A program made the translations under genes and the position numbers. Below, one piece after another: positions 19,354-30,046 of a stretch of DNA of 64,000 nucleotides. The notes under the pieces are model-generated. The model had not been told where the DNA came from. It did no database searches and worked only from the letters and a program-made list of their open reading frames with translations. Source of the stretch: Thermolongibacillus altinsuensis (GTDB taxonomy: Bacteria; Bacillota; Bacilli; Bacillales; Anoxybacillaceae); NCBI RefSeq assembly GCF_004341205.1, contig NZ_SLUL01000001.1, forward strand, positions 124,001 through 188,000. Direction: 5' to 3'. Within the stretch, counting starts at the first letter, position 1; the number at the start of each line of letters is the position of its first letter.

Positions 19354-20670
19354 ATGAAGATGGCAAAACCAGTTGTAGCGATTGTGGGTCGTCCAAATGT
19401 CGGGAAGTCAACCATTTTTAACCGAATTGTCGGAGAACGTATTTCGATTGTTGAAGACGTGCCTGGCGTGACGCGCGATCGTATTTATAGCAGTGCGGAA
19501 TGGTTGAATACTTCGTTCAACATCATTGATACAGGGGGAATTGAAATTGGCGATGAGCCGCTGTTAGCGCAAATTCGCCAACAAGCAGAAATCGCGATTG
19601 ATGAAGCGGACGTCATCATTTTTATGACGAATGGACGGGATGGCGTAACAGCAGCTGACGAAGAGGTTGCTAAAATTTTATATCGTTCCAATAAGCCGGT
19701 TGTACTGGCGGTTAACAAAATTGATAATCCGGAGATGCGCGAGCAAATTTACGATTTTTATACGCTCGGTTTCGGCGAGCCGATTCCAATCTCAGGAACG
19801 CACGGATTAGGCATCGGTGATTTATTAGATGCGGTTGTCGCTCATTTTCCGAAGCGAGAAGAGAAAGAATATGATCCAGATGTCATTAAGTTTTGTTTAA
19901 TCGGCCGTCCAAATGTCGGTAAATCGTCACTTGTGAACGCGATTTTAGGCGAGGAGCGCGTGATCGTGAGCGACATTGCCGGCACGACGCGCGATGCGAT
20001 TGATACGCATTTCAAGCGAGATGGGCAAGAGTATGTGATCATCGATACAGCAGGAATGCGCAAGCGCGGAAAAGTGTATGAAAGCACAGAAAAATATAGC
20101 GTATTGCGTGCACTAAAAGCGATTGAACGTTCTGATGTCGTGCTTGTTGTGTTAAATGCGGAAGAGGGGATTATTGAGCAAGATAAAAAAATTGCCGGTT
20201 ATGCCCATGAGGCAGGGCGTGCGGTCGTCATTGTCGTTAACAAATGGGATGCGATTGAAAAGGACGACAAGACGATGCAGCAATTTGAGAAAAAGATTCG
20301 CGACCATTTCCAATTTCTCGATTATGCGCCGATCGTCTTTGTTTCGGCGAAAACGAAGCAACGCTTGCACAAACTTCTGCCAATCATTAATACGGTGAGC
20401 GAAAATCACGCCATGCGCGTGCAAACGAACGTATTGAATGAAGTGTTGATGGATGCGATTGCGATGAATCCGACGCCGACGCATAACGGTAAACGTTTGA
20501 AAATTTATTACATGACTCAAGTGGCTGTAAAGCCGCCAACGTTCGTTGTGTTTGTGAACGATCCAGAATTGATGCATTTTTCGTACGAACGCTTTTTAGA
20601 AAATCGCATTCGCGAAACGTTCGGTTTTGAAGGAACGCCGATTAAGTTGATCGCTAGACCTAGAAAATAA
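19354..20670 (+). CDS. der: Ribosome biogenesis GTPase Der (EngA)
   Basis: This 438-residue essential GTPase has two tandem G domains and a C-terminal KH-like domain, and acts in 50S subunit maturation. Walker A motifs GRPNVGKS are at 12-19 and 184-191; each domain also has its DTxG ([17 protein letters not shown]) and NKxD (NKIDN, NKWDA) blocks. Two ATGs lie six bases apart; 19354 is chosen because GGAGG is five bases upstream, against eleven for 19360. gpsA follows after 18 bases. Confidence 0.97.
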   Translation: MKMAKPVVAIVGRPNVGKSTIFNRIVGERISIVEDVPGVTRDRIYSSAEWLNTSFNIIDTGGIEIGDEPLLAQIRQQAEIAIDEADVIIFMTNGRDGVTAADEEVAKILYRSNKPVVLAVNKIDNPEMREQIYDFYTLGFGEPIPISGTHGLGIGDLLDAVVAHFPKREEKEYDPDVIKFCLIGRPNVGKSSLVNAILGEERVIVSDIAGTTRDAIDTHFKRDGQEYVIIDTAGMRKRGKVYESTEKYSVLRALKAIERSDVVLVVLNAEEGIIEQDKKIAGYAHEAGRAVVIVVNKWDAIEKDDKTMQQFEKKIRDHFQFLDYAPIVFVSAKTKQRLHKLLPIINTVSENHAMRVQTNVLNEVLMDAIAMNPTPTHNGKRLKIYYMTQVAVKPPTFVVFVNDPELMHFSYERFLENRIRETFGFEGTPIKLIARPRK

Positions 20671-20688
20671 CAAGGGGGAAATGCGAAG

Positions 20689-21717
20689 ATGGAGCAAGTT
20701 GCGGTGTTAGGAGCGGGCAGTTGGGGAACGGCCTTGTCGATCGTTCTTGCGGATAACGGCCATGCGGTTCGATTATGGGGGCATCGAAAAGAACAAATCG
20801 ACGAAATTAATGAAAAGCATACAAATGAGCAATATTTGCCGGGCATTCAATTGCCTGAAGCGATCGTCGGTTTTTTTGATTTACAAAAGGCGCTTGAAGG
20901 CGTAGAGGTGGTCGTTTTAGCCGTTCCGACGAAGGCGATTCGCGAAGTGTTGCAAAAAGTGCGCCAATGCGCAAAGGAGCCGCTTACGATCGTCTCGGTC
21001 AGCAAAGGGATTGAACCGGATACGAATAAGCGCATTTCGGAAATTATTGAAGAAGAGATGCCGGCACATCTGTTAAAAGATGTCGTCGTGTTGTCTGGGC
21101 CAAGTCATGCGGAAGAAGTGAGTTTGCGCCATCCGACGACGGTGACAGTCTCTTCAAAAAATATGGAAGCAGCCGAGAAAATTCAAGATTTATTCATGAA
21201 TCATCAGTATTTTCGCGTCTACACAAACCCAGATTTGATCGGCGTGGAAATTGGCGGAGCGCTGAAAAATATTATTGCGCTCGCAGCGGGAATTACAGAT
21301 GGGTTAGGATACGGAGATAATGCAAAAGCGGCATTGATGACGCGCGGTTTGGCAGAAATGGCGCGATTAGGAAGCAAGCTCGGCGCCAATCCGCTCACGT
21401 TTGCGGGGCTTACGGGGATCGGCGACTTAATTGTAACGTGTACAAGTGTTCATTCACGAAACTGGCGCGCGGGAAACTTGCTTGGAAAAGGTCATTGTTT
21501 AGACGAAGTTCTTGCGAATATGGGCATGGTTGTCGAAGGGGTGCGTACGACAAAAGCCGCTTATCAACTTGCGCAAAAAATGCAGGTGGAAATGCCGATT
21601 ACAAATGTGCTTTATGACGTGTTGTTTAACGGAAAAGATGTCAAAAGCGCAGTTGATTCATTAATGGCGCGCGGAAAAACATCAGAACTGGAAGATTTAG
21701 TGAATATTTCTTTGTAA
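20689..21717 (+). CDS. gpsA: NAD(P)H-dependent glycerol-3-phosphate dehydrogenase
   Basis: This 342-residue enzyme reduces dihydroxyacetone phosphate to sn-glycerol 3-phosphate, the backbone precursor of phospholipids. The Rossmann motif GAGSWGTA is at 8-15, and the catalytic region contains [14 protein letters not shown] with the conserved lysine. GGGGG precedes the ATG. It follows der as in B. subtilis. With plsC in the same window it covers two steps of phospholipid synthesis. Confidence 0.96.
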   Translation: MEQVAVLGAGSWGTALSIVLADNGHAVRLWGHRKEQIDEINEKHTNEQYLPGIQLPEAIVGFFDLQKALEGVEVVVLAVPTKAIREVLQKVRQCAKEPLTIVSVSKGIEPDTNKRISEIIEEEMPAHLLKDVVVLSGPSHAEEVSLRHPTTVTVSSKNMEAAEKIQDLFMNHQYFRVYTNPDLIGVEIGGALKNIIALAAGITDGLGYGDNAKAALMTRGLAEMARLGSKLGANPLTFAGLTGIGDLIVTCTSVHSRNWRAGNLLGKGHCLDEVLANMGMVVEGVRTTKAAYQLAQKMQVEMPITNVLYDVLFNGKDVKSAVDSLMARGKTSELEDLVNISL

Positions 21718-22033
21718 TTTTTCGGGAAATAGGCATGTGAAGATGGCGGAAATCGCGCACATGCATACAATGCTATGAAACCATTCGCAGGCTTGAATGG
21801 GTGGAGCGTGTTTAGTCGTAGACTGAAGTAAAGAAGCCCCGCTTTACTTCAGCTTTTTTGTGTCGAAATATGCTATAATGGGACCGATGATAAAGAAAGA
21901 AAACATTCGGCTAAAGCTTTCGGCTTGAAACATAGAAAGCAGAGGGATGCTCGCTTGAGATGAAACATGAATAAACTTGGCTCCAACATGGATCGCATAT
22001 ACTTTCTTAAACAGGAAACAAAGGGGGATGTCG
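21718..22033 (+). other. Intergenic region between gpsA and yphE
   Basis: These 316 bases hold a terminator (21823-21859) and, immediately after it, an extended -10 (TGC TATAAT, 21871-21879) without a clear -35. The remaining 150 bases to yphE show no reading frame with a ribosome site and no riboswitch pattern that I recognise. Confidence 0.5.
21823..21859 (+). terminator. Rho-independent terminator after gpsA
   Basis: A perfect 11-bp stem CTGAAGTAAAG (21823-21833) with CTTTACTTCAG (21842-21852), followed by CTTTTTT. Confidence 0.88.
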
Positions 22034-22237
22034 ATGTCACCGGGACTTGTGAAAATGTGGGTTGCGCTGACAGGAATGGCGCTCATGTTTATTGCGGTCT
22101 TTTCCATTTATTTCAGCCGTTATAAATTAAAAAATAAATTTTTCAAAGCGATTCTTGCGATTATTGCGTATATATGTATGATCGTAGCGGGATTCATTAT
22201 AGTGCTTGTCGTCTTTAGCGGACCAGTACAAGAATAA
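22034..22237 (+). CDS. yphE: YphE family membrane protein (DUF2768)
   Basis: This 67-residue protein has two hydrophobic segments separated by a basic loop (SRYKLKNKF) and matches the small YphE/DUF2768 proteins of Bacillus. Two ATGs lie six bases apart; 22034 is chosen because GGGGG is six bases upstream, while it directly abuts the ATG at 22028. yphF follows after 14 bases. Function unknown. Confidence 0.8.
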   Translation: MSPGLVKMWVALTGMALMFIAVFSIYFSRYKLKNKFFKAILAIIAYICMIVAGFIIVLVVFSGPVQE

Positions 22238-22251
22238 AGAGGGCGGATGCG

Positions 22252-22977
22252 ATGATGAAGAAATGGATGCAAACAATTTTCGCAACGATCGTCATGCTGG
22301 CATTATCGGGGTGTTTATATCCAGAGGAGCGGCTGGTGCAAAATCAAATTCCGTATAAAGATCAAGTGCAAAGTGTACAAGCCGCGGTCGACCAATATCG
22401 AGAAGCAACGGGCGGATTATTGCCGATTAAAACGCGCGATATGACGACGCCGATTTATCAAAAATATCCGATCGATTTTAATTTATTGACGCCGCGTTAT
22501 ATGGCGGAGCCGCCGGGAAACGCGTTTGAAAGCGGAGGCGTCTATCAGTATGTTCTCGTCGATGTTGAAACGAATCCGACGGTGAAATTGCTCGATTTGC
22601 GCATGGCTGAGGCGATTCGCGATTTGAAATTACGAATCAATATGTATCGCGATACGCATGGTTATCCTCCGTTTAAAGAGATGTTGGCGAAAGGAATTTT
22701 TACGCTCGATTACAAAAAGCTCGGCTTAAAAGAACCGCCGTATGTGGTCAGTCCGTATTCGGGGAAAAACCTTCCGCTCATCATTGATGCAAACGGTGAA
22801 ATTTATGTTGATTATCGAATCGATTTGTACGAACGTTTGCAAAAAACGAATCATTCGTATCAATATGGCGAAGATATTCGCGATTTGCTTGTTGATGACT
22901 CGCTATTTGTTCCAGCCTATTCGTTGCCCTATACGGTCGATCCAAACAAAAATGAACCGATTTTTCTTGTGAAATGA
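22252..22977 (+). CDS. yphF: YphF family lipoprotein
   Basis: This 241-residue protein has an N-terminal signal ending in the lipobox LSGC at about residue 20, so it should be a lipoprotein on the outer face of the cytoplasmic membrane. The rest is soluble and shows no enzyme motif; pairs such as [16 protein letters not shown] and [16 protein letters not shown] suggest an internal duplication. Gene order between gpsA and spoIVA matches B. subtilis yphF, of unknown function. A strong terminator follows. Confidence 0.85.
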   Translation: MMKKWMQTIFATIVMLALSGCLYPEERLVQNQIPYKDQVQSVQAAVDQYREATGGLLPIKTRDMTTPIYQKYPIDFNLLTPRYMAEPPGNAFESGGVYQYVLVDVETNPTVKLLDLRMAEAIRDLKLRINMYRDTHGYPPFKEMLAKGIFTLDYKKLGLKEPPYVVSPYSGKNLPLIIDANGEIYVDYRIDLYERLQKTNHSYQYGEDIRDLLVDDSLFVPAYSLPYTVDPNKNEPIFLVK

Positions 22978-22983
22978 GTCATG

Positions 22984-23025
22984 ATCCCTTCTCTAGTGAA
23001 TACATTCTAGAGAAGGGATTTTTTT
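22984..23025 (+). terminator. Rho-independent terminator after yphF
   Basis: A perfect 13-bp stem (22984-22996 with 23007-23019), 10-base loop, then a T run. Confidence 0.9.
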
Positions 23026-23048
23026 AGTCATAAATGAATGGGACAACA

Positions 23049-23076
23049 ACATATTCATATAGTGTCCTCATAGGAT
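23049..23076 (+). promoter_or_regulatory. Candidate sigma-E promoter of spoIVA
   Basis: ACATATT (23049-23055), a 13-base spacer and CATAGGAT (23069-23076) resemble the mother-cell sigma-E pattern. spoIVA is a known sigma-E gene in B. subtilis. Confidence 0.5.
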
Positions 23077-23102
23077 GAAGGTAGATAAGGGAGGGAAGGC
23101 AG

Positions 23103-24581
23103 TTGGAAAAGGTTGATCTTTTTAAAGATATTGCCGAGCGTACCGGTGGTGATATTTATTTAGGGGTTGTCGGCGCTGTACGGACGGGAAAATCAACATT
23201 TATTAAAAAGTTTATGGAATTGGTCGTCATTCCAAATATTCAAAATGAAGCGGATAAAGCGCGAGCACAAGACGAATTGCCGCAAAGCGCCGCTGGAAAA
23301 ACGATTATGACGACAGAGCCGAAGTTTGTGCCGAATCAAGCGGTGAAAGTGAAAGTGGACGAAGGGCTTGAGGTGAATATTCGTCTCGTTGATTGCGTAG
23401 GATACGCTGTTGCAGGAGCGAAAGGATACGAGGATGAAAACGGCCCTCGCATGATTCATACGCCGTGGTACGAAGAGCCTATTCCGTTTCAAGAAGCGGC
23501 GGAAATAGGGACGCGCAAAGTCATTCAAGAGCATTCGACGATTGGCGTCGTCATTACGACGGACGGAACGATTGGCGAAATTCCTCGCCAAAATTACGTC
23601 GAAGCAGAAGAACGCGTCGTGAACGAGTTAAAAGAAGTCGGTAAGCCGTTTATTATGATTGTGAATACGGTGCGCCCGCAACATCCAGAAACCGAGGCGC
23701 TCAGAAAGGAGTTAAGCGAAAAGTACGACATTCCGGTGTTGGCGATGAGCGTTGAAGGAATGCGTGAGTCGGATGTGTATAGTGTGTTACGTGAAGCATT
23801 ATATGAATTCCCAGTGCTTGAAGTGAATGTCAATTTGCCGAGCTGGGTCATGGTATTGCGAGAAAATCATTGGCTGCGGGAAAGCTACCAAGAAGCAGTC
23901 AAAGATACGGTGAAAGATATTAAACGGTTGCGTGATGTGGATCGCGTTGTTCAGCAATTTGGCGAATACGACTTTATCGATGATGCGCGGCTTGCGGGCA
24001 TTGAAATGGGGCAAGGAGTTGCTGAAATTGATTTATATGCGCCAGATGAATTATATGATCAAATTTTAAAAGAAGTGGTCGGCGTCGAAATACGAGGCAA
24101 AGATCATTTGTTGCAATTGATGCAAGATTTCGCTTATGCGAAGGCGGAATACGATCAAATTGCAGATGCGTTAAAAATGGTGAAACAAACCGGATACGGC
24201 ATCGCCGCTCCGGCACTTGCTGACATGAGTTTAGATGAGCCGGAAATCATTCGTCAAGGTTCACGCTTTGGCGTTCGGTTAAAGGCGGTTGCCCCGTCGA
24301 TTCATATGATTAAAGTCGATGTGGAGTCGGAATTTGCGCCGATTATTGGCACGGAAAAGCAAAGCGAGGAACTTGTTCGTTATTTAATGCAAGACTTTGA
24401 GGATGATCCGCTATCGATTTGGAATTCTGATATTTTCGGCCGTTCGCTCAGCTCGATTGTTCGCGAAGGCATTCAGGCAAAATTAGCGCTCATGCCGGAA
24501 AATGCTCGCTACAAATTAAAAGAAACGCTTGAGCGGATCATTAACGAAGGCTCTGGCGGTTTAATCGCAATTATTTTGTAA
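23103..24581 (+). CDS. spoIVA: Stage IV sporulation protein A, coat basement-layer ATPase
   Basis: This 492-residue protein self-assembles with ATP hydrolysis on the outer forespore membrane, forming the platform for the spore coat and for cortex formation. The Walker A motif GAVRTGKS is at 24-31 and a Walker B-like VDCVG follows; the C-terminal half is the conserved polymerisation region, ending GSGGLIAIIL. Length equals the B. subtilis protein. It starts at TTG 23103 with GGGAGGGAA upstream. The gene is monocistronic, with its own promoter and terminator. Confidence 0.97.
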   Translation: MEKVDLFKDIAERTGGDIYLGVVGAVRTGKSTFIKKFMELVVIPNIQNEADKARAQDELPQSAAGKTIMTTEPKFVPNQAVKVKVDEGLEVNIRLVDCVGYAVAGAKGYEDENGPRMIHTPWYEEPIPFQEAAEIGTRKVIQEHSTIGVVITTDGTIGEIPRQNYVEAEERVVNELKEVGKPFIMIVNTVRPQHPETEALRKELSEKYDIPVLAMSVEGMRESDVYSVLREALYEFPVLEVNVNLPSWVMVLRENHWLRESYQEAVKDTVKDIKRLRDVDRVVQQFGEYDFIDDARLAGIEMGQGVAEIDLYAPDELYDQILKEVVGVEIRGKDHLLQLMQDFAYAKAEYDQIADALKMVKQTGYGIAAPALADMSLDEPEIIRQGSRFGVRLKAVAPSIHMIKVDVESEFAPIIGTEKQSEELVRYLMQDFEDDPLSIWNSDIFGRSLSSIVREGIQAKLALMPENARYKLKETLERIINEGSGGLIAIIL

Positions 24582-24609
24582 AAGGCTCCGAATGAGGAGT
24601 CTTTTTTTC
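24582..24609 (+). terminator. Rho-independent terminator after spoIVA
   Basis: AAGGCTCC (24582-24589) pairs with GGAGTCTT (24596-24603), with one G-T wobble, then a T run. Confidence 0.8.
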
Positions 24610-24810
24610 TATGTTTTTTTAAGGTATATTGATATCGTACGGAAAAAAAGCGGTCTTTTATTTCATGATCAAATATATCAGAGGCTTAATTTGAATTTAT
24701 ATAGAAATTTGCTCTTGCGGTCGGAAATCGTCATATGATACTCTTTATTCAGAAATCGTTGGATTTGTTGGAGAATGATAGGAATTTTGCATGGTTTTGC
24801 TGAAAAAATG

Positions 24811-24839
24811 TTGAATTATGCGAATGAATCGGTTAATAT
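24811..24839 (+). promoter_or_regulatory. Sigma-A promoter of hbs
   Basis: TTGAAT (24811-24816), a 17-base spacer and TAATAT (24834-24839), about 110 bases before hbs. Confidence 0.65.
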
Positions 24840-24855
24840 TAGGCGTGTTAATAAA

Positions 24856-24887
24856 TTCTAGTTTTTTGATGTATAGAAAAACTAGAA
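24856..24887 (+). repeat. 11-bp perfect inverted repeat in the hbs leader
   Basis: TTCTAGTTTTT (24856-24866) and AAAAACTAGAA (24877-24887) are perfect complements around a 10-base loop. The repeat begins about ten bases after the predicted transcription start, so it may be a 5' mRNA hairpin; no T tract follows. Confidence 0.65.
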
Positions 24888-24950
24888 AGTGTAAACAAAT
24901 GAAAATAACCCATTCGCATAGGTTTCAAACTTTGGGAGGAGGTGAATGGC

Positions 24951-25223
24951 ATGAACAAAACGGAATTAATCACTAAAGTAGCTGAAACAAGCGGCCTTTC
25001 AAAAAAGGATGCGTCTAAAGCTGTTGATGCTGTTTTTGACGCAATCACAGAAGCGCTTAAAAACGGCGAGAAAGTGCAATTGATCGGTTTTGGCAACTTC
25101 GAAGTGCGCGAGCGTGCGGCACGTAAAGGACGCAACCCGCAAACAGGCGAAGAAATCGAAATTGCAGCAAGCAAAGTTCCTGCTTTCAAACCAGGGAAAG
25201 CGTTAAAAGATGCTGTGAAGTAA
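24951..25223 (+). CDS. hbs: Nucleoid protein HU (HBsu)
   Basis: This 90-residue protein is the histone-like DNA-bending protein HU, an essential homodimer in Bacillus that compacts the nucleoid. The sequence begins [12 protein letters not shown] and contains the beta-arm region [23 protein letters not shown] 24951 has GGAGGAGG upstream; an in-frame GTG at 24942 overlaps that site. The high-quality promoter and ribosome site fit its high expression. Confidence 0.97.
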   Translation: MNKTELITKVAETSGLSKKDASKAVDAVFDAITEALKNGEKVQLIGFGNFEVRERAARKGRNPQTGEEIEIAASKVPAFKPGKALKDAVK

Positions 25224-25243
25224 TCTACATACAGCATATAAGG

Positions 25244-25280
25244 AGAGGTGGCCGGTTGCGCGGCAACCTCTTCTTTTTTG
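25244..25280 (+). terminator. Probable terminator after hbs
   Basis: GGTTGC (25254-25259) pairs with GCAACC (25263-25268), or alternatively AGAGGT with ACCTCT, followed by TTCTTTTTT. The two foldings are mutually exclusive. Confidence 0.6.
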
Positions 25281-25307
25281 CTTTTTGTAATCTTTCTATG
25301 CTAGAAT
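25278..25307 (+). promoter_or_regulatory. Sigma-A promoter of folE-mtrB
   Basis: TTGCTT (25278-25283), an 18-base spacer and an extended -10, TGC TAGAAT (TAGAAT at 25302-25307), 35 bases before folE. Confidence 0.5.
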
Positions 25308-25342
25308 CGGATTACGTGAAGTTCAATGCTAGGGGGATTTTT

Positions 25343-25906
25343 ATGTCAATCAATCATGAACAAATTGAACAAGCCGTTCGCCTTATTTTAGAAGCGATTG
25401 GAGAAGATCCAAATCGTGAGGGCTTGCTCGATACACCAAAACGCGTTGCAAAAATGTACGCGGAAGTGTTTGCGGGATTAAACGAAGATCCGAAGCAACA
25501 TTTACAAACCGTTTTTAGCGAAGAGCATGAAGAACTTGTGCTTGTAAAAGATATTCCGTTTTATTCAATGTGTGAACATCACCTTGTCCCATTTTTTGGA
25601 GTCGCCCATGTCGCATATATTCCGCGCGGCGGAAAAGTAACAGGGTTAAGTAAATTAGCGAGAACGGTCGAAGCGGTTGCGCGACGCCCGCAATTGCAAG
25701 AGCGAATTACGGCAACGGTGGCTGATGCGATCGTTGAGGCGCTTGATCCGCACGGAGTGATGGTCGTTGTCGAGGCGGAGCATATGTGCATGACGATGCG
25801 CGGCGTGAAAAAACCTGGAGCCAAAACGGTGACAACAGCCGTGCGCGGCGTATTGGAAACAGATGCGGAAGCGCGCGCAGAAATATTAGCACTTATTAAA
25901 TCATAA
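25343..25906 (+). CDS. folE: GTP cyclohydrolase I (FolE/MtrA)
   Basis: This 187-residue enzyme opens GTP to 7,8-dihydroneopterin triphosphate, the first step of folate synthesis. Zinc and active-site residues are visible in [10 protein letters not shown] (about 75-84) and in the C-terminal [19 protein letters not shown] 25343 follows GGGGG; the frame is open 29 codons upstream, over the promoter. It is cotranscribed with mtrB, encoding TRAP, as in B. subtilis (mtrAB). Confidence 0.96.
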   Translation: MSINHEQIEQAVRLILEAIGEDPNREGLLDTPKRVAKMYAEVFAGLNEDPKQHLQTVFSEEHEELVLVKDIPFYSMCEHHLVPFFGVAHVAYIPRGGKVTGLSKLARTVEAVARRPQLQERITATVADAIVEALDPHGVMVVVEAEHMCMTMRGVKKPGAKTVTTAVRGVLETDAEARAEILALIKS

Positions 25907-25921
25907 GGAGGGAAAGAACGC

Positions 25922-26152
25922 ATGCAAATTAACAGCGACTATGTTGTTATTAAAGCGTTGGAAGATGGTGTAAACGTCATCGGGCTGACGCGCGGTTCGG
26001 ATACACGTTTTCATCATTCCGAAAAGCTTGACCAAGGAGAAGTGCTAATTGCGCAGTTTACTGAGCATACGTCAGCGATCAAAGTGCGTGGCAAAGCGCT
26101 TATTCAAACACGCCACGGTGAAATTCAGTCAGAGACAAAAAATCATCGTTAA
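25922..26152 (+). CDS. mtrB: Tryptophan RNA-binding attenuation protein TRAP
   Basis: This 76-residue subunit assembles into an 11-mer ring that, when loaded with tryptophan, wraps RNA carrying about 11 GAG/UAG triplets. Tryptophan-pocket and RNA-contact residues are visible: [34 protein letters not shown] and [16 protein letters not shown] lies upstream of the ATG. Its expected target, the trp leader with eleven triplets, is in this window at 32823-32881. Confidence 0.96.
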   Translation: MQINSDYVVIKALEDGVNVIGLTRGSDTRFHHSEKLDQGEVLIAQFTEHTSAIKVRGKALIQTRHGEIQSETKNHR

Positions 26153-26176
26153 CGATTGCATGGTTTATGATATAAT
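26149..26176 (+). promoter_or_regulatory. Promoter of hepS-menG-hepT
   Basis: A perfect TATAAT (26171-26176) with an upstream TG (extended -10) and a weak TTAACG -35 (26149-26154) at 16 bases. Confidence 0.5.
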
Positions 26177-26214
26177 GAATTTTGTTGAACTTTAGTTTTC
26201 GGGAAGCAAGGGTG

Positions 26215-26886
26215 ATGGTGTTGGAACAATTGCAAAAACGAATTGAAGCGGTAAAGGAGCGCATCGAACAAGCGATTACGCATCCTTATTTATGCCGATA
26301 TATGAATCCGCGAATGATCGATGAGGATCGAATCGCTTTCTCTCTTTCGATGCTCGATGCGGCTAACATTGATAGGAATATAGCAGAAGATTATGTGTTT
26401 ACGATGATGTTAATTCAAATCGCCCTTGATACCCATGATGAAGTTGATGAACACGAAGCGATGCATCTCCGCCAGCTAACGGTGTTGGCTGGGGATTTAT
26501 ATAGCGGTTTGTATTATCAGTTTTTAGCAAACAACCACGGGATGGCGCTCATCCGTCTCTTTGCGGAGGCGATTAAAGAAATAAACGTGCAAAAAATCCG
26601 TTTGCAACGAGGAAATGTTGATGCGATTGAACGCTTCCGTTGCCTTGGAACGATCGAATCAGCGCTTATTTGCAAATTAGCACAATATGTGAACGCGGAA
26701 AATTGGAGCGAGTTTGCTTACTATTTTTTCTCGCTCAAGCGCTTAAGCGACGAAAACAAAAAAGAGAAAGCGGTTGCGGATTATGTGGAGCATTGCAAGC
26801 GCAAACTGAATGACCTTCTTCATTCGCAACCGATGCATGAGGACATGAAAGGGCGACTTTACCATCTCCTCGACCAATCAACGTGA
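26215..26886 (+). CDS. hepS: Heptaprenyl diphosphate synthase component I
   Basis: This 223-residue protein is the non-catalytic, chain-length-determining partner of HepT in the two-component synthase that makes the C35 menaquinone side chain. It has the ALDTHDEV and QLTVLAGDLYSGLYY blocks of the HepS/HEPPP_synt_1 family. The start is uncertain: ATG 26215, GTG 26218 and TTG 26221 are consecutive codons, and AAGGG at 26208-26212 is best spaced for the TTG. menG and hepT follow in the same operon. Confidence 0.93.
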   Translation: MVLEQLQKRIEAVKERIEQAITHPYLCRYMNPRMIDEDRIAFSLSMLDAANIDRNIAEDYVFTMMLIQIALDTHDEVDEHEAMHLRQLTVLAGDLYSGLYYQFLANNHGMALIRLFAEAIKEINVQKIRLQRGNVDAIERFRCLGTIESALICKLAQYVNAENWSEFAYYFFSLKRLSDENKKEKAVADYVEHCKRKLNDLLHSQPMHEDMKGRLYHLLDQST

Positions 26887-26907
26887 AAAAGGAAGAAGGG
26901 GAAACAG

Positions 26908-27621
26908 ATGCAACAATCGAAAGAAGAACGGGTTCATCGAGTGTTTGAAAAAATTTATGCGCATTATGATCAAATGAATTCCGTCATTAGCTTTAAACGT
27001 CATTTAGCATGGCGGAAAGATACAATGAAGCGCATGAATGTGCAAAAAGGAGCAAAAGCGCTCGATGTGTGCTGCGGTACGGCGGATTGGACGATCGCCT
27101 TAGCGGAAGCGGTCGGGCCTGAAGGGGAAGTATATGGGCTTGATTTTAGCCAAAATATGTTGAAAGTTGGCGAAGAGAAAGTAAAGGCGCACAAGCTTGG
27201 CAATGTGACGCTTGTGCACGGCAATGCGATGGACTTGCCGTTTGCCGATAATACGTTTGATTACGTGACGATCGGCTTTGGATTGCGCAACGTTCCGGAT
27301 TATATGACGGTGTTAAAAGAAATGTATCGCGTTGTCAAGCCGGGCGGGAAAGTCGTTTGTTTAGAAACATCACAGCCGACACTTATCGGTTTTCGGCAGT
27401 TATATTACTTTTATTTCCGCTACATTATGCCTTTGTTTGGAAAAATTTTCGCGAAAAGCTATGAGGAATATTCTTGGTTGCAAGAATCAGCGCGCGATTT
27501 TCCGGGAATGGATGAGCTAGCACAAATGTTTCGAGAAGCGGGATTCGTCAATATTGAAGTGAAGCCATATACGTTTGGAGTGGCGGCGATGCATCTCGGA
27601 TATAAACCTAATCAACGTTAA
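26908..27621 (+). CDS. menG: Demethylmenaquinone methyltransferase MenG/UbiE
   Basis: This 237-residue SAM-dependent methyltransferase does the last step of menaquinone synthesis. Motif [12 protein letters not shown] (about 52-62), the GLDFSQNML acidic loop and [10 protein letters not shown] are typical of UbiE/MenG. It lies between hepS and hepT, 21 and 8 bases away, so tail synthesis and ring methylation are coexpressed. The menaquinone produced serves the qcrABC complex at 47.2 kb. Confidence 0.95.
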   Translation: MQQSKEERVHRVFEKIYAHYDQMNSVISFKRHLAWRKDTMKRMNVQKGAKALDVCCGTADWTIALAEAVGPEGEVYGLDFSQNMLKVGEEKVKAHKLGNVTLVHGNAMDLPFADNTFDYVTIGFGLRNVPDYMTVLKEMYRVVKPGGKVVCLETSQPTLIGFRQLYYFYFRYIMPLFGKIFAKSYEEYSWLQESARDFPGMDELAQMFREAGFVNIEVKPYTFGVAAMHLGYKPNQR

Positions 27622-27629
27622 GGTGAACC

Positions 27630-28595
27630 ATGATGAAGTTAAAAGCGATGTATTCGTTTTTGAATGCGGATTTAAATAAAATTGAACGAGAACTAGAAGC
27701 ATCGATTCAAGCGGATGATCCTCTGTTAAATCAGGCATCTCTTCATTTATTGCAAGCGGGCGGAAAGCGCATTCGTCCCGTATTTGTTCTGCTTGGCGGC
27801 CAATTTGGCACATATGACTTCGAATGTATAAAGCATGTGGCGGTTGCTCTTGAATTCATTCATATGGCTTCTCTCGTGCACGATGATGTCATTGATAACG
27901 CGAAGTTGCGGCGCGGGAAGGAGACGATTCAATCAAAATGGGGCAACCGTTTTGCTATGTATGTTGGGGACTATATTTTTGCTCGTTCGCTCGAGTTGAT
28001 GGCGAACATTAAAAACCCGCTTGCTCATCAAATCTTAGCTGACACGATTGTGGAAGTATGCCGCGGTGAGATTGAACAAATAAGCGACAAATATCGTTTT
28101 GATCAAAATTTACGCCGCTATTTGCAGCGCATTAAGCGAAAAACCGCGCTTTTAATTGCTGCAAGCTGTCAGTTAGGCGCCGTTGTGGCAGGTGCGCCTG
28201 AGTCGATTCATCGCAAATTATATTGGTTTGGCTATTATGTGGGCATGTCGTTTCAAATTACGGATGATATTCTCGATTTCATCGGCACGGAAAAAGAGCT
28301 CGGCAAACCAGCAGGAAGCGATCTTTCGCAAGGCAATGTGACCCTCCCTGTGCTGTATGCGATGGAGGAAGAAGCGTTAAGGCAAAGCATTATGCAAGTG
28401 AACGAGGCGACCACCGCCAGCGAAATGAAGGAGCTCATTGAACGCATTAAACAAACGGATGCGATTGAAAAGTCGTATGAGCTTGGTGAACGTTATTTGC
28501 AAAAAGCGCTGTCGATTTTGCAGTCGTTGCCGCGCAATCGCGCTTGGAATGCGCTTTACAACATTGCCAAATACATCGGCAAGCGAAAATATTAA
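27630..28595 (+). CDS. hepT: Heptaprenyl diphosphate synthase component II
   Basis: This 321-residue catalytic subunit elongates farnesyl diphosphate with IPP to the C35 prenyl chain. The two aspartate-rich motifs are DDVID (about 88-92) and DDILD (about 211-215), with GGKRIRP for IPP binding near 44-50. The start is at either of two adjacent ATGs (27630/27633) after AAGGTGA. It pairs with hepS. Confidence 0.95.
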   Translation: MMKLKAMYSFLNADLNKIERELEASIQADDPLLNQASLHLLQAGGKRIRPVFVLLGGQFGTYDFECIKHVAVALEFIHMASLVHDDVIDNAKLRRGKETIQSKWGNRFAMYVGDYIFARSLELMANIKNPLAHQILADTIVEVCRGEIEQISDKYRFDQNLRRYLQRIKRKTALLIAASCQLGAVVAGAPESIHRKLYWFGYYVGMSFQITDDILDFIGTEKELGKPAGSDLSQGNVTLPVLYAMEEEALRQSIMQVNEATTASEMKELIERIKQTDAIEKSYELGERYLQKALSILQSLPRNRAWNALYNIAKYIGKRKY

Positions 28596-28599
28596 AATA

Positions 28600-28628
28600 T
28601 TGCTAATTTTTAAAGATGATGGTATGAT
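28600..28628 (+). promoter_or_regulatory. Sigma-A promoter of ndk
   Basis: TTGCTA (28600-28605), 17-base spacer, TATGAT (28623-28628), 53 bases before ndk. Confidence 0.55.
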
Positions 28629-28681
28629 GGTCTTCGGGAAATATTCCTAATACATAACGTAGCAGGGGTGGGGAATTCGTC

Positions 28682-29128
28682 ATGGAAAGAACATTTTTAA
28701 TGGTCAAACCAGATGGGGTGCAGCGCGGTGTGATCGGTGAAATCGTCGCACGTTTTGAGAGAAAAGGCTTTCAACTTGTCGGAGCGAAATTGATGCAAGT
28801 TTCACGCGAGTTAGCGGAGAAGCATTACGCTGAACATAAAGAGCGTCCGTTTTTCGGTGAACTTGTCGATTTTATTACGTCAGGCCCTGTCTTCGCGATG
28901 GTATGGGAAGGCGATAACGTCATCGCTGTTGCCCGCCAAATGATGGGGAAAACCAATCCGCAAGAAGCATTGCCTGGAACGATTCGCGGCGATTTTGGCT
29001 TAACGGTTGGCAAGAATATCATTCACGGTTCCGATTCAAAAGAAAGCGCTGAGCGAGAAATTCAACTGTTTTTCAAAGAAGAAGAGCTTGTTTCTTACAG
29101 CAAGTTAATGAACGAATGGATTTACTAA
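28682..29128 (+). CDS. ndk: Nucleoside diphosphate kinase
   Basis: This 148-residue enzyme transfers the gamma-phosphate between nucleoside tri- and diphosphates through phospho-histidine H115 in the NIIHGSDS signature. The N-terminus [16 protein letters not shown] is typical. It has its own promoter and terminator, so it is probably monocistronic between the hep operon and cheR, as in B. subtilis. Confidence 0.97.
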   Translation: MERTFLMVKPDGVQRGVIGEIVARFERKGFQLVGAKLMQVSRELAEKHYAEHKERPFFGELVDFITSGPVFAMVWEGDNVIAVARQMMGKTNPQEALPGTIRGDFGLTVGKNIIHGSDSKESAEREIQLFFKEEELVSYSKLMNEWIY

Positions 29129-30004
<876 letters not shown>

Positions 30005-30005
30005 G

Positions 30006-30027
30006 GCGACCGTCACAATTCGGTCGC
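30006..30027 (+). repeat. Palindromic repeat copy 1 between cheR and aroC
   Basis: GCGACCG and CGGTCGC flank an 8-base loop (TCACAATT). It is nearly identical to the second copy at 30047-30070. Confidence 0.75.
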
Positions 30028-30046
30028 TTGACCCGAAAGAATATAT

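Larger units (their letters stand above)
24610..24950 (+). other. AT-rich intergenic region before hbs
   Basis: About 340 AT-rich bases without a gene. The right half carries the hbs promoter and an 11-bp inverted repeat at the probable 5' end of the mRNA. In the left half (24610-24800) I see no frame, terminator or repeat worth naming. Confidence 0.5.
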
